DNA of 64,000 nt from Flavobacterium sp. HSC-32F16 (GCF_024171645.1 NZ_JALKAC010000002.1:558001-622000), one strand, 5' to 3'. Counted from the first letter of the stretch, positions 1 through 9,073 are shown. Notes: generated from the letters alone by a model not told the origin. Numbers and translations are program-made.

Positions 1-1241
1 TTCGTTTGATGCATTCCCTGAACGCCTACAATAGTTTCGATTTTTCCGAATTTAGGAAAATGATATTTTGCATTATAATTTAAAGTATTTAATTTCATGT
101 GAAGTGAAGCATTGTTACTATCTTCAAATTCACTTCTGTCATTTGAGATATAACCTAAATCAACATCCAGTTTTGAGTTCTCAAAAAAGATCACATTGTT
201 TAAACTCAATAAATGGTTGAAAATTCCCTGTCTTGGAAACTGCGTGTCTTTGCTTGAAGATTGTTCTGCAATTCCATCTTCAGGAATTCCAATATCCAGC
301 TTGTTGTAATTGTATCTTAAAACACTTGAAAAGCTTGAATTACTGTAACCAATTCCAGTTTTAAAATCCGTTTCATTATAACGAGAATTTGTTACGCGGT
401 CGCCATCGGCAATTTTATAATCAGAATGCGTGTTGTAACTTCCACGCGCCAGAAATTTCCAGTTATCAGTAGAAGTTTTTAATCCGATAGAAGAATTGCT
501 TCCTTGTGTATTCGTGAAGTATTTTTGACTGAAATTGGCTTTAAAAGTTCCGGCATCAGCAAATTTTTCAGGATTAAAATATAAAACTCCTCCCAAGGCA
601 TCAGAACCATATAATAATGACGCAGGGCCTTTAATAACTTCTACACTTTCAATTCCGGCATCGTTTAAACCTAAACCATGCTCGTCTCCAAACTGCTGAT
701 TTTCGATACGAACACCTTGTGAATAAACCAAAACACGGTTACCGCTTAACCCTCGGATTACAGGTTTTCCGATAGAAGTTCCTGTAGAAATCTGCGAAAC
801 TCCGGGAATAGTGGCCAAGCCTTCAATTAAAGTTGAAGTTCCTTTTTGTTGTAAAGTTTTAATACTTTCATGTTCAATTTTCATTACGTTTTGCGATTGC
901 AATTTGTTGAAAGGCGTAGAAACCACAACTTCATCCATTTCTAAAATCGATTCAAGAAGTGTAACATCTAAAGTGTTTTGTTTTAATAATTTAGGAATAG
1001 TATTATTTTGAGTAGCGTACCCAACATACGAAAAAGACAGACGTAAACTTCCGCTTGGAAGATTGTTTATTTCGTATTTTCCGTTTGCATCAGTTGTTGT
1101 TCCTTTATGTAATTCTGGCGCATAAACAGAAACGCCCGGTAATGGCTGATTTTGATTATCAGTTACGATTCCTGACACCGAGTTTTGAGCAGAAAGCATA
1201 CCCGAAAACCCTAAAATAAGGGCAATTATGAATTTTTTCAT
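1..1241 (-). CDS. TonB-dependent outer-membrane receptor, 5' part (truncated by window edge)
   Basis: The reading frame starts at 1241 and stays open to the left edge, giving about 413 N-terminal residues. Order: signal peptide (MKKFIIALILGFSGMLSAQ), a carboxypeptidase-like regulatory domain (GIVTDNQNQPLPGVSVYAPE, then GKYEINNLPSGSLRLSFSYVGY), a plug domain (LATIPGVSQIST, PVIRGLSGNRVLVY, VEVIKGPASLLYGSDALGGV), then the first barrel strands. This is a typical energy-coupled receptor of the Bacteroidota outer membrane. The substrate cannot be read from this part. The His/Cys-rich small gene just upstream on the same strand hints at a metal or metal chelate, which is inference. The barrel and C-terminus lie outside the window. 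Confidence 0.93.
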   Translation of the reverse strand, partial: MKKFIIALILGFSGMLSAQNSVSGIVTDNQNQPLPGVSVYAPELHKGTTTDANGKYEINNLPSGSLRLSFSYVGYATQNNTIPKLLKQNTLDVTLLESILEMDEVVVSTPFNKLQSQNVMKIEHESIKTLQQKGTSTLIEGLATIPGVSQISTGTSIGKPVIRGLSGNRVLVYSQGVRIENQQFGDEHGLGLNDAGIESVEVIKGPASLLYGSDALGGVLYFNPEKFADAGTFKANFSQKYFTNTQGSNSSIGLKTSTDNWKFLARGSYNTHSDYKIADGDRVTNSRYNETDFKTGIGYSNSSFSSVLRYNYNKLDIGIPEDGIAEQSSSKDTQFPRQGIFNHLLSLNNVIFFENSKLDVDLGYISNDRSEFEDSNNASLHMKLNTLNYNAKYHFPKFGKIETIVGVQGMHQT

Positions 1242-1402
1242 TTGAAAAATGTGCTATAGTTAAATTGATTTTTTCTTTTTAAATGAAAACCAAAAACAAC
1301 AGCAAAGGATTCTGATCCTGACTCATACAATTAGGATTAGGAAACTCAATGTTATTTTGAATTTAAATTGAAAAAGAAATTTGATTTTTTTTTAATGGTG
1401 GC

Positions 1403-1756
1403 TTAAGAAACTATAGCAGCCGGAGGGCCTCGTAATAAATAAGAAGGTCTTGAAATTGAAAAAATCTTTTCTGACAGTGGTAAGAAATAAGGAATTTCAC
1501 TGTCGAAAGAATGAAACTGGAAAGAAAAACTTTCAGGAACAATAAAACTTTCAAAAGCAAAATTACAAACAAAACAAAGATCGTAATTGTGATGCTGATG
1601 CGTTATTTCACCATTTGGATCGTTGTAATCGTGATGGCATTGTTTTTCTGAAAGCTGTTTTAGAATATGCTCATAACTGTGTATGGACTGAAACAATATC
1701 GAAAACAATATTGTAACAGCAAAAGAGAAACTTAATATGAGCTCTTTTTTCTTCAT
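1403..1756 (-). CDS. Small exported or membrane-anchored His/Cys-rich protein
   Basis: A 117-residue protein. It has one N-terminal hydrophobic segment (ELILSFSFAVTILFSILF), then a His/Cys-rich centre (CHHDYND, THQHHNYDLCFVC) and a C-terminal tail ending LLRGPPAAIVS. An upstream TTG would add three residues, but the ATG at 1756 followed by three lysine codons is the better start. The paired CxxC and His clusters suggest metal binding. It lies about 160 bp upstream of, and on the same strand as, the TonB receptor, so the two may be co-transcribed. Similar short His/Cys proteins ending in RGPP are, from general knowledge, found before TonB receptors in Flavobacteria. No enzymatic function is proposed. 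Confidence 0.7.
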   Translation of the reverse strand: MKKKELILSFSFAVTILFSILFQSIHSYEHILKQLSEKQCHHDYNDPNGEITHQHHNYDLCFVCNFAFESFIVPESFSFQFHSFDSEIPYFLPLSEKIFSISRPSYLLRGPPAAIVS

Positions 1757-1905
1757 GCAGGACAAAGGTATAAAAGATCAAACAAATACAAATTCATTTT
1801 TTGATTTCTGCTGCATATTCTTTGAAAAAAGTTCAGCAAAAACAATTATTAATAATCAAAAAAAGAATAATTACTTTCTAATCACATCCTGAACTATCAT
1901 TATAT

Positions 1906-1913
1906 TATATTTG
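1906..1913 (+). promoter_or_regulatory. Bacteroidota -7 box TATATTTG before the barrel-protein gene
   Basis: TATATTTG matches the Bacteroidota -7 consensus TAnnTTTG and lies 67 bp before the ATG at 1980. No clear TTG -33 box is present at the usual spacing. Confidence 0.5.
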
Positions 1914-1979
1914 TAGGTGAAATAAATCGATTCTATACAACGTTTATTTTGTAAACCCTCTTTTAAACTCAAAAAATAT

Positions 1980-2690
1980 ATGCGATCACTTTTTAGCTGT
2001 TTGTTTTTAGTTTCATTTTTTAATGCTTTCCCGCAGCAGCAAGATGCGAAAGTAGAAATAAAACCTATAGTTAAGATAGATTCTTTGTATAGAGAAGATC
2101 AGTTTTATTTTTCGGTGACTTATAATATGTTTACAGATATTCCGCAGAAATTCAAACAGAACAAATTCTCGCTTGGGCTTTCGGGTGGTTTCCTGCGTGA
2201 TATGCCGGTTAATAAAACACGAACAGTTTCGATTGCAGCTGGTTTAGGATTGAGTTATCAAAACTATTACCAAAATTTTGCTGTTTCAAAAGATGGAAGC
2301 GGCACAATAGTATATAGCGTTGTAGATGCGGGCGAAATTGTTTCAAACAGATACAGGCAATATTCTGTTGATCTTCCAATAGAATTCAGATGGCGTAATT
2401 CGACTTATGAAAGCACAAAATTCTGGAGAATTTATGCCGGTGTAAAATTGAGTTATTTATTCTCAAACTCTTCAATATTAGATGACGGTGAGAATAAATA
2501 TAAAATAAATAACAACCCTGCTATTAATAAATTTCAGTACGGACCATACCTTTCTACAGGTTTTAATACCTGGAATCTTTATTTGTATTACGGTTTGAGT
2601 CCGTTATTTAAAGAAGGAACTACAACATTGAACGGAGAAAAAGTGAGCATGAAAACCTTAAATGCCGGATTGATTTTCTATATTTTATAA
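1980..2690 (+). CDS. Outer-membrane beta-barrel protein (porin / PorT-like family)
   Basis: A 236-residue protein with a signal peptide (MRSLFSCLFLVSFFNAFPQ). It is rich in alternating aromatic and polar strands (FYFSVTYNMF, FSLGLSGGFL, SIAAGLGLSYQNYYQ, WNLYLYYGLSP) and ends in an aromatic-hydrophobic strand (LNAGLIFYIL), as outer-membrane barrels do. Length and style fit the porin/PorT-like barrel family of Bacteroidota, whose founding member is needed for type IX secretion. This sequence alone does not show that it is the true PorT/SprT. Its last codons overlap the convergent membrane-protein gene by 6 bp. Confidence 0.7.
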   Translation: MRSLFSCLFLVSFFNAFPQQQDAKVEIKPIVKIDSLYREDQFYFSVTYNMFTDIPQKFKQNKFSLGLSGGFLRDMPVNKTRTVSIAAGLGLSYQNYYQNFAVSKDGSGTIVYSVVDAGEIVSNRYRQYSVDLPIEFRWRNSTYESTKFWRIYAGVKLSYLFSNSSILDDGENKYKINNNPAINKFQYGPYLSTGFNTWNLYLYYGLSPLFKEGTTTLNGEKVSMKTLNAGLIFYIL

Positions 2691-3290
2691 CCACAAATAC
2701 AAAAACAATAATTGAGGTATAACCCCAATTAGCAGCCCAATTAATAACTCTTTTGGAGTATGCGCATTCATTTCTAAACGGGATGAAGCGACAATTCCGG
2801 AAAGTAAAATCAAAAGTGCTCCCCAATACGGATTATGCAGTTGAAGGTGAATGTTTAACCCAATTGCAAATATGGAAAAACCGCTGATTGCAGCCATATG
2901 CAGACTTGCTTTTATTTTAAAAAGAGAAAGAACCAAAGCCAGAATAGTTGTAAATAAAGCCCCCAGAAAAAAGAAATGAAGCTCTGGATAACGCATTATA
3001 ACGATACTTCTTTTTACTAATAGAATATACAAAAAGCATTGTAATAAAAGCGGAATCAAACGCTGGGAAGTTTCGGGCAGCATCATCGATTTCACGTGTC
3101 CGGTTGAACGAAGCAGCATAAAAAATAATACTGGAACTACGATAGTTATAACCAATATTTGAAATAGAACAAAGTACTTTTCCTGCGTTGTAAAAATATC
3201 ATCTTTACAATACAAGTAAAGTAATGTGGCATACATCGATATAAAAATCGGATGGAGTATATAGGAGAATAGTGGAAGTATTTTTTTCAA
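2685..3290 (-). CDS. PAP2-like integral membrane protein
   Basis: A 201-residue protein with about six hydrophobic segments. Near the C-terminus SRLEMNAHTPKELLIG resembles the third motif of the PAP2 phosphatase family (SR-x5-H-x3-D), with Glu in place of the usual Asp. An earlier HMAAISG recalls the PSGH motif. The first PAP2 motif (KxxxxxxRP) is not evident, so phosphatase activity is uncertain. It may act on lipid phosphates in the inner membrane. It converges on the barrel gene, with a 6-bp overlap of stop regions. Confidence 0.65.
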   Translation of the reverse strand: MKKILPLFSYILHPIFISMYATLLYLYCKDDIFTTQEKYFVLFQILVITIVVPVLFFMLLRSTGHVKSMMLPETSQRLIPLLLQCFLYILLVKRSIVIMRYPELHFFFLGALFTTILALVLSLFKIKASLHMAAISGFSIFAIGLNIHLQLHNPYWGALLILLSGIVASSRLEMNAHTPKELLIGLLIGVIPQLLFLYLWL

Positions 3291-3614
3291 AACAAATTAT
3301 TTTGCGGTATTGAACAAATATAATGAATTAATGTTTTTTGCCGTGAATATTTAGCTTTTCTCGCCACGAATTACACGAATTTACACGAATTATTTTTTTA
3401 TTTTTTTTCACACATTAAAAGGATTTAAATGATTTCTAATTTGTGAAAATCCTTTACCTGTGGTTAATATTTTAAGCATCCGGCAAATAAAATAATTCGT
3501 GGTAATTCATGTAGTTCGTGGGCAAACCCATTTTTGTATTTCAAAATAAATTAAGAAATATTAGTGTAATTCGTGGCAAACCTTTTTTTAAATTTGACAA
3601 AAAGAATTTTCTAA
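3291..3614. repeat. Intergenic inverted repeat of the CACGAATT / AATTCGTG type
   Basis: No gene seen. The left arm (about 3363-3391) carries GCCACGAATTACACGAATTT and the right arm (about 3493-3523) carries AATTCGTGGTAATTC and a further AGTTCGTGGGCAAA. A third right-arm-like copy (AATTCGTGGCAAACC) sits at 3570-3584, just before murF-alr. Between the arms is a smaller AAAGGATTT/AAATCCTTT pair. The same repeat type recurs at 24099-24191 and 35592-35743. Confidence 0.6.
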
Positions 3615-6083
3615 ATGAGCATAAATTTAAAAAGCCTAATCCCAGTTTTAAATGCCGAATGGATAGGCTCAGACACAGATATTTTTGTAGATCATATTTC
3701 GATCGACAGCCGTTCTTTACAAAACGGTTCTCAAACTTTGTTTATTGCCCTTTCCGGGGTCAATAACGATGCTCATTTATACATAGCTGAACTAATTGAA
3801 AAAGGCGTTCAGAACTTTGTAGTTCAGTATATTCCCGAAAATGTAAAAGGAAAAGCCAATTTTTTTATTGTAAAAAATACGCTTAAAGCACTTCAGGAAT
3901 TAGCAGGTTATTATCGTGATTTATTTGATTTTCCTATAATTGGTTTAACTGGAAGCAACGGAAAAACGATCGTAAAAGAATGGCTTAATTTCCTTTTAAG
4001 TCCTGATTATAATATTATCCGAAGCCCAAAAAGTTATAACTCGCAAGTTGGCGTTCCGCTTTCTGTTATCGCCATCAACGAGAAACACAATTTAGGAATT
4101 TTCGAAGCTGGAATTTCAACGGTTAACGAAATGGTTAATCTTGAAAAAATTATCAAACCCAATATAGGTGTTTTAACGAATATAGGATCTGCGCACGATG
4201 AAGGATTTGAAAATCTGACTCAGAAAATCAAAGAAAAAGTATTACTATTTAAAAATTCGGCTGTAATCATTTATCAAAAAAACGAATTGGTAGATAAATG
4301 TCTTTTAGATTTTTCTGCCGAATATCCACTTGAAAACAGAACTTTATTTTCATGGAGTTTTAGTGATGCTTCTGCCGATGTTTTTATTCTGAAGAAAGAA
4401 ACGAAAAACGATTCAACGACAATAAAATATCAATACAAAGGCGAAATTTTTAATTTAGAAATTCCGTTTAGCGATTCTGCTTCTATTGAAAATACCATTT
4501 CCTGTTTATTGGTTTTACTGCGTTTTAATTATAATTTTGAGGTTATTCAAAATCGTGTAAAACTGCTTTATCCGGTAGAAATGCGTTTGGAAGTTAAAAA
4601 CGGAATCCACAATTGCAGTTTAATTGATGATAGTTACAGTTCCGATTTTCAATCTCTGAAAATTGCTTTAGACTTTCTGGAAAGCCAGAAAAAAAATGCT
4701 TCAAAAGCAGTTATTTTATCCGATATTTTTCAAAGCGGATTTTCGAATGAAGAACTCTATTCAAAAGTGGCCCAGTTAATTTCTGATAATAAAATCAACC
4801 GGGTTATTGGCATAGGAAACACAATTTCATCTTTTGCAGATAAATTTCCAAGAAGTACGATGTTTCAAAATACGGCAGAGTTTATCGCCGAAATTGAAAA
4901 TTTGAATTTCAATAATGAAACTATTTTAATAAAAGGCGCAAGATCATTTCAGTTTGAAGAAATCGTTTCACTGCTGGAAGAAAAAACACATGAAACCGTT
5001 TTGGAGATCAATCTGGACGCGATAAATCACAACCTGAATTATTTCAAATCAAAACTGGCCGATGATGTAAAAATCATGGTGATGGTGAAAGCTTTTGGTT
5101 ATGGAAACGGCGGACTTGAAATTGCAAAATTACTCGAACATAATAAAGTAAATTATTTAGGTGTGGCTTTCGCCGATGAAGGAATTTCGCTGAAAAACGG
5201 CGGCATCAAACTGCCAATCATGGTTTTGAATCCCGAATCGACAAGTTTTCCTTCGATAATTCAATATAAATTAGAACCCGAAATTTACAGTATAAAAGGA
5301 TTAAATGCCTTCTTGAAAATTGCCAGAGAAAAGAACTTAAAAGATTTTCCTATTCATATAAAAGTAGATACCGGAATGCATCGTTTAGGTTTTGAAGACA
5401 ATACGATCGATGAGTTAATTGCAACTTTAAAAGGAAATTCAACCGTTCGTGTTCAAAGTATTTTATCGCATTTGGCAACAAGTGACGATCCGAAACATTT
5501 TGATTTTGTGGAGAAACAAATCAATTTATTCGAAAGATTATCTTCAAAATTAATGACAGAATTAAACATAAATCCGATTCGTCATATTTTAAATACTTCC
5601 GGAATTAGTAATTTCCCAAATGCACAATATAATATGGTTCGTTTAGGAATTGGTTTATATGGTGTTTCTAATGATCCGTCAGAGCAGAAATATCTGGAAA
5701 ATGTGGGAACCTTAAAATCGATTATTTCACAGGTTCGCAGCATTCCGGCTGGCGACAGCGTAGGTTACGGACGTCGTTTTATGGCTGAAAAAGAAACCAA
5801 AATTGCGACAATTCCAATTGGTTATGCCGACGGAATTTCGAGATTATGGGGCAATCAGGTTGGTTTTGTAACTATCAAAAATCAAAAAGCCTATATCGTA
5901 GGAAGTGTTTGTATGGATATGTTAATGGTTGATGTAAGTCATATTGACTGCAAAGAAGGCGATTCGGTAATTATTTTCGGCGAAAGCCCAACCGTAATTG
6001 AAATGGCCGAAGCTTTAAAAACCATTCCGTATGAAATAATGACCAGTATTTCGCAGCGTGTAAAACGAGTATTTTTTAGATAG
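3615..6083 (+). CDS. murF-alr: Bifunctional UDP-MurNAc-tripeptide:D-Ala-D-Ala ligase / alanine racemase
   Basis: An 822-residue fusion of two cytoplasmic peptidoglycan enzymes. Residues 1 to about 450 are MurF: a Mur ligase N-terminal domain, then the ATP loop GLTGSNGKTIVKEW near 110-123, then PKSYNSQVGVPLS and IFEAGIS. Residues from about 456 are alanine racemase: VLEINLDAINHNL, the PLP-binding lysine in MVKAFGYGNG near 491, HIKVDTGMHRLGF, and the C-terminal catalytic tyrosine segment SVGYGRRF near 718. It makes D-alanine and ligates D-Ala-D-Ala to the tripeptide precursor. This fusion is established for Bacteroidota. The P-loop has Ile where many MurF proteins have a third Thr (GKTT), and the racemase has KAFGYG rather than the commoner KADAYG. 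Confidence 0.95.
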   Translation: MSINLKSLIPVLNAEWIGSDTDIFVDHISIDSRSLQNGSQTLFIALSGVNNDAHLYIAELIEKGVQNFVVQYIPENVKGKANFFIVKNTLKALQELAGYYRDLFDFPIIGLTGSNGKTIVKEWLNFLLSPDYNIIRSPKSYNSQVGVPLSVIAINEKHNLGIFEAGISTVNEMVNLEKIIKPNIGVLTNIGSAHDEGFENLTQKIKEKVLLFKNSAVIIYQKNELVDKCLLDFSAEYPLENRTLFSWSFSDASADVFILKKETKNDSTTIKYQYKGEIFNLEIPFSDSASIENTISCLLVLLRFNYNFEVIQNRVKLLYPVEMRLEVKNGIHNCSLIDDSYSSDFQSLKIALDFLESQKKNASKAVILSDIFQSGFSNEELYSKVAQLISDNKINRVIGIGNTISSFADKFPRSTMFQNTAEFIAEIENLNFNNETILIKGARSFQFEEIVSLLEEKTHETVLEINLDAINHNLNYFKSKLADDVKIMVMVKAFGYGNGGLEIAKLLEHNKVNYLGVAFADEGISLKNGGIKLPIMVLNPESTSFPSIIQYKLEPEIYSIKGLNAFLKIAREKNLKDFPIHIKVDTGMHRLGFEDNTIDELIATLKGNSTVRVQSILSHLATSDDPKHFDFVEKQINLFERLSSKLMTELNINPIRHILNTSGISNFPNAQYNMVRLGIGLYGVSNDPSEQKYLENVGTLKSIISQVRSIPAGDSVGYGRRFMAEKETKIATIPIGYADGISRLWGNQVGFVTIKNQKAYIVGSVCMDMLMVDVSHIDCKEGDSVIIFGESPTVIEMAEALKTIPYEIMTSISQRVKRVFFR

Positions 6084-6151
6084 AATAAGGAACTTTCAGG
6101 AAAATTGCGTATTTTCGATATTCAATTACTATAAACAAAAACAAATCAGAT

Positions 6152-6532
6152 ATGGGATTTTTTTCAGAATTTAAGGAATTTGCAATGAAAGGCAACGTAG
6201 TCGATCTGGCTGTCGGTGTAATCATTGGAGCTGCTTTTGGTAAAATTGTGAGCTCATTAATTGAAAATGTAATTACACCATTAATCTTGAAGCCGGCATT
6301 AGACGCAGCGCATTTGTCTACGATAGAAGAGCTGACAGCTTTTGGAGGTGTCAAATATGGTTTGTTTATCTCTGCAGTAATTAACTTTATAATTGTAGCG
6401 TTTGTTTTGTTTTTAATTATAAAAGGAATTAACAACCTTAAAAAGAAAGAAGCTCCGGCACCAGCTTCACCAGCCGGACCAACGCAGGAAGAACTGCTTA
6501 CACAAATTAGAGATTTATTAAAAAATAAATAA
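6152..6532 (+). CDS. mscL: Large-conductance mechanosensitive channel MscL
   Basis: 126 residues, close to the usual MscL length. It begins with the conserved amphipathic N-terminus and first membrane helix (FKEFAMKGNVVDLAVGVIIG, AAFGKIVSSLIENVITPL). A short periplasmic loop follows, then the second helix (FISAVINFIIVAFVLFLIIK) and the cytoplasmic helix (EELLTQIRDLLKNK). It acts as a pentameric emergency valve under osmotic downshock. A strong hairpin terminator follows at 6561, so the gene ends its own transcription unit. Confidence 0.96.
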   Translation: MGFFSEFKEFAMKGNVVDLAVGVIIGAAFGKIVSSLIENVITPLILKPALDAAHLSTIEELTAFGGVKYGLFISAVINFIIVAFVLFLIIKGINNLKKKEAPAPASPAGPTQEELLTQIRDLLKNK

Positions 6533-6560
6533 AAATATACCGCTGCACTAAGTCTAACTG

Positions 6561-6589
6561 AACCGCTTCTTGATTGGAGCGGTTTTTTT
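6561..6589 (+). terminator. Rho-independent terminator after mscL
   Basis: Stem AACCGCT (6561-6567) and AGCGGTT (6578-6584) around a 10-nt loop, followed by a T-run. Confidence 0.85.
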
Positions 6590-6635
6590 ACATATTGTTT
6601 AATTTATAACATTTTGTTATTTTTTGTGAAGCGTA

Positions 6636-6665
6636 TTGTTTTAGTTTCTATTATAACTATTTTTG
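6636..6665 (+). promoter_or_regulatory. Promoter of asd (TTG-N19-TATTTTTG)
   Basis: TTG at 6636-6638 and TATTTTTG at 6658-6665 are 19 bp apart. This is a full match to the Bacteroidota housekeeping promoter, 41 bp before the asd start codon. Confidence 0.75.
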
Positions 6666-6706
6666 CATAGTAAAATTAGATTAATAGCTATTTAAAAATA
6701 TAAATA

Positions 6707-7696
6707 ATGAGAATTGCAGTTGTAGGTGCTACCGGAATGGTTGGCGAAGTAATGCTTAAAGTTTTAGCAGAAAGAAATTTTCCTGTTACAGAATTAATCC
6801 CTGTTGCATCTGAAAGATCAGTAGGAAAAGAAATTGAATATAAAGGAACTAAATATAAAGTTGTTGGTTTACAAACTGCCGTAGATATGAAAGCTGATAT
6901 TGCAGTTTTTTCTGCAGGAGGTGATACTTCATTAGAATGGGCCCCAAAATTTGCTGCTGCCGGAACAACGGTTATCGACAACTCATCGGCATGGAGAATG
7001 GACCCGACTAAGAAATTAGTTGTTCCTGAAATTAACGCTGATATTTTAACGAAAGAAGATAAAATTATTGCAAATCCAAACTGCTCTACTATTCAAATGG
7101 TATTGGCGTTGGCTCCTTTGCACAAAAAATACAACATTCAAAGAATCATTGTTTCTACTTACCAATCTATTACAGGAACGGGTGTAAAAGCAGTAAAACA
7201 ATTAGAAAACGAATACGCAGGAATTCAGGGTGATATGGCTTACAAATATCCAATTCACAGAAATGCAATTCCTCACTGTGATAGTTTTGAAGAAAACGGA
7301 TACACTAAAGAGGAAATGAAATTAGTGCGTGAAACTCAAAAAATTCTTGGGGATAACACTATCAGAGTTACCGCTACTGCAGTTCGTGTACCAGTTGTGG
7401 GAGGACATAGTGAAGCAGTAAACGTTGAGTTTACAAATGATTTTGATGTAAGTGAAGTTCGTGAAATTTTACACAATACTGATGGAGTAGTGGTACAGGA
7501 TAATTTAGATACCTTTACATACCCAATGCCATTATATGCTGAAGGTAAAAATGATGTTTTTGTTGGAAGAATCCGTCGTGACGAAAGCCAGCCAAACACA
7601 TTAAACATGTGGATCGTTGCTGATAACTTAAGAAAAGGTGCTGCAACAAACACGATTCAAATCGCTGAATATTTAATTCAGGCTGGTTTGGTATAA
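6707..7696 (+). CDS. asd: Aspartate-semialdehyde dehydrogenase
   Basis: 329 residues. It catalyses NADPH-dependent reduction of aspartyl phosphate to aspartate semialdehyde, the branch point to lysine, diaminopimelate, threonine and methionine. The N-terminus MRIAVVGATGMVGEVMLKVL is the dinucleotide-binding fold. The catalytic cysteine is in NPNCST near residue 126. SAGGDTS, VIDNSSAWRMD and a late VGRIRRD are family motifs. It has its own promoter upstream and terminator downstream, so it is probably monocistronic. Confidence 0.97.
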   Translation: MRIAVVGATGMVGEVMLKVLAERNFPVTELIPVASERSVGKEIEYKGTKYKVVGLQTAVDMKADIAVFSAGGDTSLEWAPKFAAAGTTVIDNSSAWRMDPTKKLVVPEINADILTKEDKIIANPNCSTIQMVLALAPLHKKYNIQRIIVSTYQSITGTGVKAVKQLENEYAGIQGDMAYKYPIHRNAIPHCDSFEENGYTKEEMKLVRETQKILGDNTIRVTATAVRVPVVGGHSEAVNVEFTNDFDVSEVREILHNTDGVVVQDNLDTFTYPMPLYAEGKNDVFVGRIRRDESQPNTLNMWIVADNLRKGAATNTIQIAEYLIQAGLV

Positions 7697-7726
7697 TTGA
7701 GAGATTAAAGAAAATTGTTATAAAGA

Positions 7727-7763
7727 GAAAACCGTAATTGCAGTAATGTAATTACGGTTTTTT
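7727..7763 (+). terminator. Terminator after asd
   Basis: Perfect 12-bp stem AAAACCGTAATT (7727-7738) with AATTACGGTTTT (7749-7760), then a T-run. It is strikingly similar to the terminator at 8351. Confidence 0.85.
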
Positions 7764-7815
7764 TGTGAGAAATATTTTTAATAAATAGTAACTTAGCAGT
7801 TAAAATATAACCGTT

Positions 7816-8325
7816 ATGAATTTTGATAACTATAAAATTATTCCAAATTATCAAACCAATAAAACAGATCTATTTACAGCCGATGAAGAGGATATTCTGG
7901 CTTGTGAAAAAATATTAAATATTGTTTTTGATGAAGATTACAAAGAGTATGTTTTGCAATATGGAAGCGGTATTCTGGGCGGAACCTATGTTAGGATGTT
8001 TCTTCCGGAAACTATAATAATAACGCTGGAAGAATGGAAAAAACGCATTACTGAATATTGGTTTTGGGAGGAAGGAAAAGAAGTCCTCACAAAGGATGAA
8101 GTTTTGAAATCGATTAGAATTGGAGATACTTTTGACGGGGATGAAATTATTTTTCTTAACAATCAATATTACATTCTGCCAAGATACAGTGAAATGATCT
8201 ATAAAGCAGGAAATACGCTGGATGAAACCATCACCTGGTTATGTTCGTCTGGAATTTTGACAGAAACATTTTCAGAAAGAGAATTTGAGCCATTTGATCC
8301 ATCCGATTTTTTAAAAAATAACTAA
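7816..8325 (+). CDS. SMI1/KNR4 (SUKH) family protein
   Basis: 169 residues. The fold signature is visible: TADEEDILACEKILNIVF and EDYKEYVLQYGSG (the SUKH helix with its 'P/D-x-x-Y' entry and the YGSG turn), then GDTFDGDEIIFL and a late DETITWLCSSG helix. SUKH proteins in bacteria often act as immunity proteins against contact-dependent or polymorphic toxins. No toxin gene lies next to this one, so that role is not shown. It is flanked on both sides by nearly identical terminators. Confidence 0.75.
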   Translation: MNFDNYKIIPNYQTNKTDLFTADEEDILACEKILNIVFDEDYKEYVLQYGSGILGGTYVRMFLPETIIITLEEWKKRITEYWFWEEGKEVLTKDEVLKSIRIGDTFDGDEIIFLNNQYYILPRYSEMIYKAGNTLDETITWLCSSGILTETFSEREFEPFDPSDFLKNN

Positions 8326-8350
8326 AGAAAAAAAAGAAAATATAAACAAA

Positions 8351-8388
8351 AGAACCGTGGTTACAGCAATGTAATTACGGTTCTTTTT
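8351..8388 (+). terminator. Terminator after the SUKH gene
   Basis: Stem AGAACCGT (8351-8358) and ACGGTTCT (8377-8384) followed by T5. The loop GGTTACAGCAATGTAATT closely resembles that of the terminator at 7727. Confidence 0.8.
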
Positions 8389-8504
8389 ATGTTTTATAAT
8401 GGCTTATTTTGATAGTTATATAACAGATTAAGGCTTCTTTAAAAAGTTATTCCCGATATTTTTGCTTTCAAGTAAAAGCAATTATCGTCTTATAAATTAA
8501 ACAA

Positions 8505-9053
8505 ATGGAACTAAAATACACTTTAACAGAAAACGATTATTTACAGCAGCAGTTATACATGGCTTCAAAAAGCAGATTAGTTAATAATCAGCGAAAAAAG
8601 AGCAGAATTTTGGTATTTATAGTGCTGTTAGGAATAAGTCTTTTGTTTTATATGATTGGTAACAAATTAATAGCTTATTATCTTGCAGGTTATGGTGTTG
8701 TTTGTTTTTTTCTATATCCTATTTATTTAAAATTTTACTACCAGAGGCATTATAGAAAATATGTAAAAGAGAATTTTAAAAACAGAATAGGAATTATTTC
8801 AACATTGTTATTTAAGGAAGATATACTGGAAGCATACAGTGAAAATATTGGAAGTTCAAAGGTGAAATTCTCTGCATTCGAAAACATAAGCGAGATAAAA
8901 GATTATTTTTTTATTGCTTTAAAAACGGGTGTGAGTATTATGATTCCAAAATCTGAAGTTATTGATGTTGAATCCGTGAGATCTGAATTAAAAATGATTA
9001 CTGAAAAAATTGGAATCAATTTTATTTCAGAGTTAAATTGGAAATGGAAATAA
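8505..9053 (+). CDS. YcxB-like membrane protein
   Basis: 182 residues. A short polar N-terminal stretch (ELKYTLTENDYLQQQLYMASKS) precedes two adjacent membrane helices (ILVFIVLLGISLLFYMIG and LAGYGVVCFFLYPIYLKFYY). A soluble C-terminal domain follows, with FSAFENISEIKDYFFIAL and SIMIPKSEV, which is the pattern of the YcxB-like C-terminal domain. The biochemical role of that family is unknown. The start follows an ATAAATTAAACAA leader with no clear Shine-Dalgarno site. It stands alone between a terminator and an imperfectly conserved palindrome. Confidence 0.65.
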   Translation: MELKYTLTENDYLQQQLYMASKSRLVNNQRKKSRILVFIVLLGISLLFYMIGNKLIAYYLAGYGVVCFFLYPIYLKFYYQRHYRKYVKENFKNRIGIISTLLFKEDILEAYSENIGSSKVKFSAFENISEIKDYFFIALKTGVSIMIPKSEVIDVESVRSELKMITEKIGINFISELNWKWK

Positions 9054-9073
9054 GAGTTTAGGATTTTAAAATG

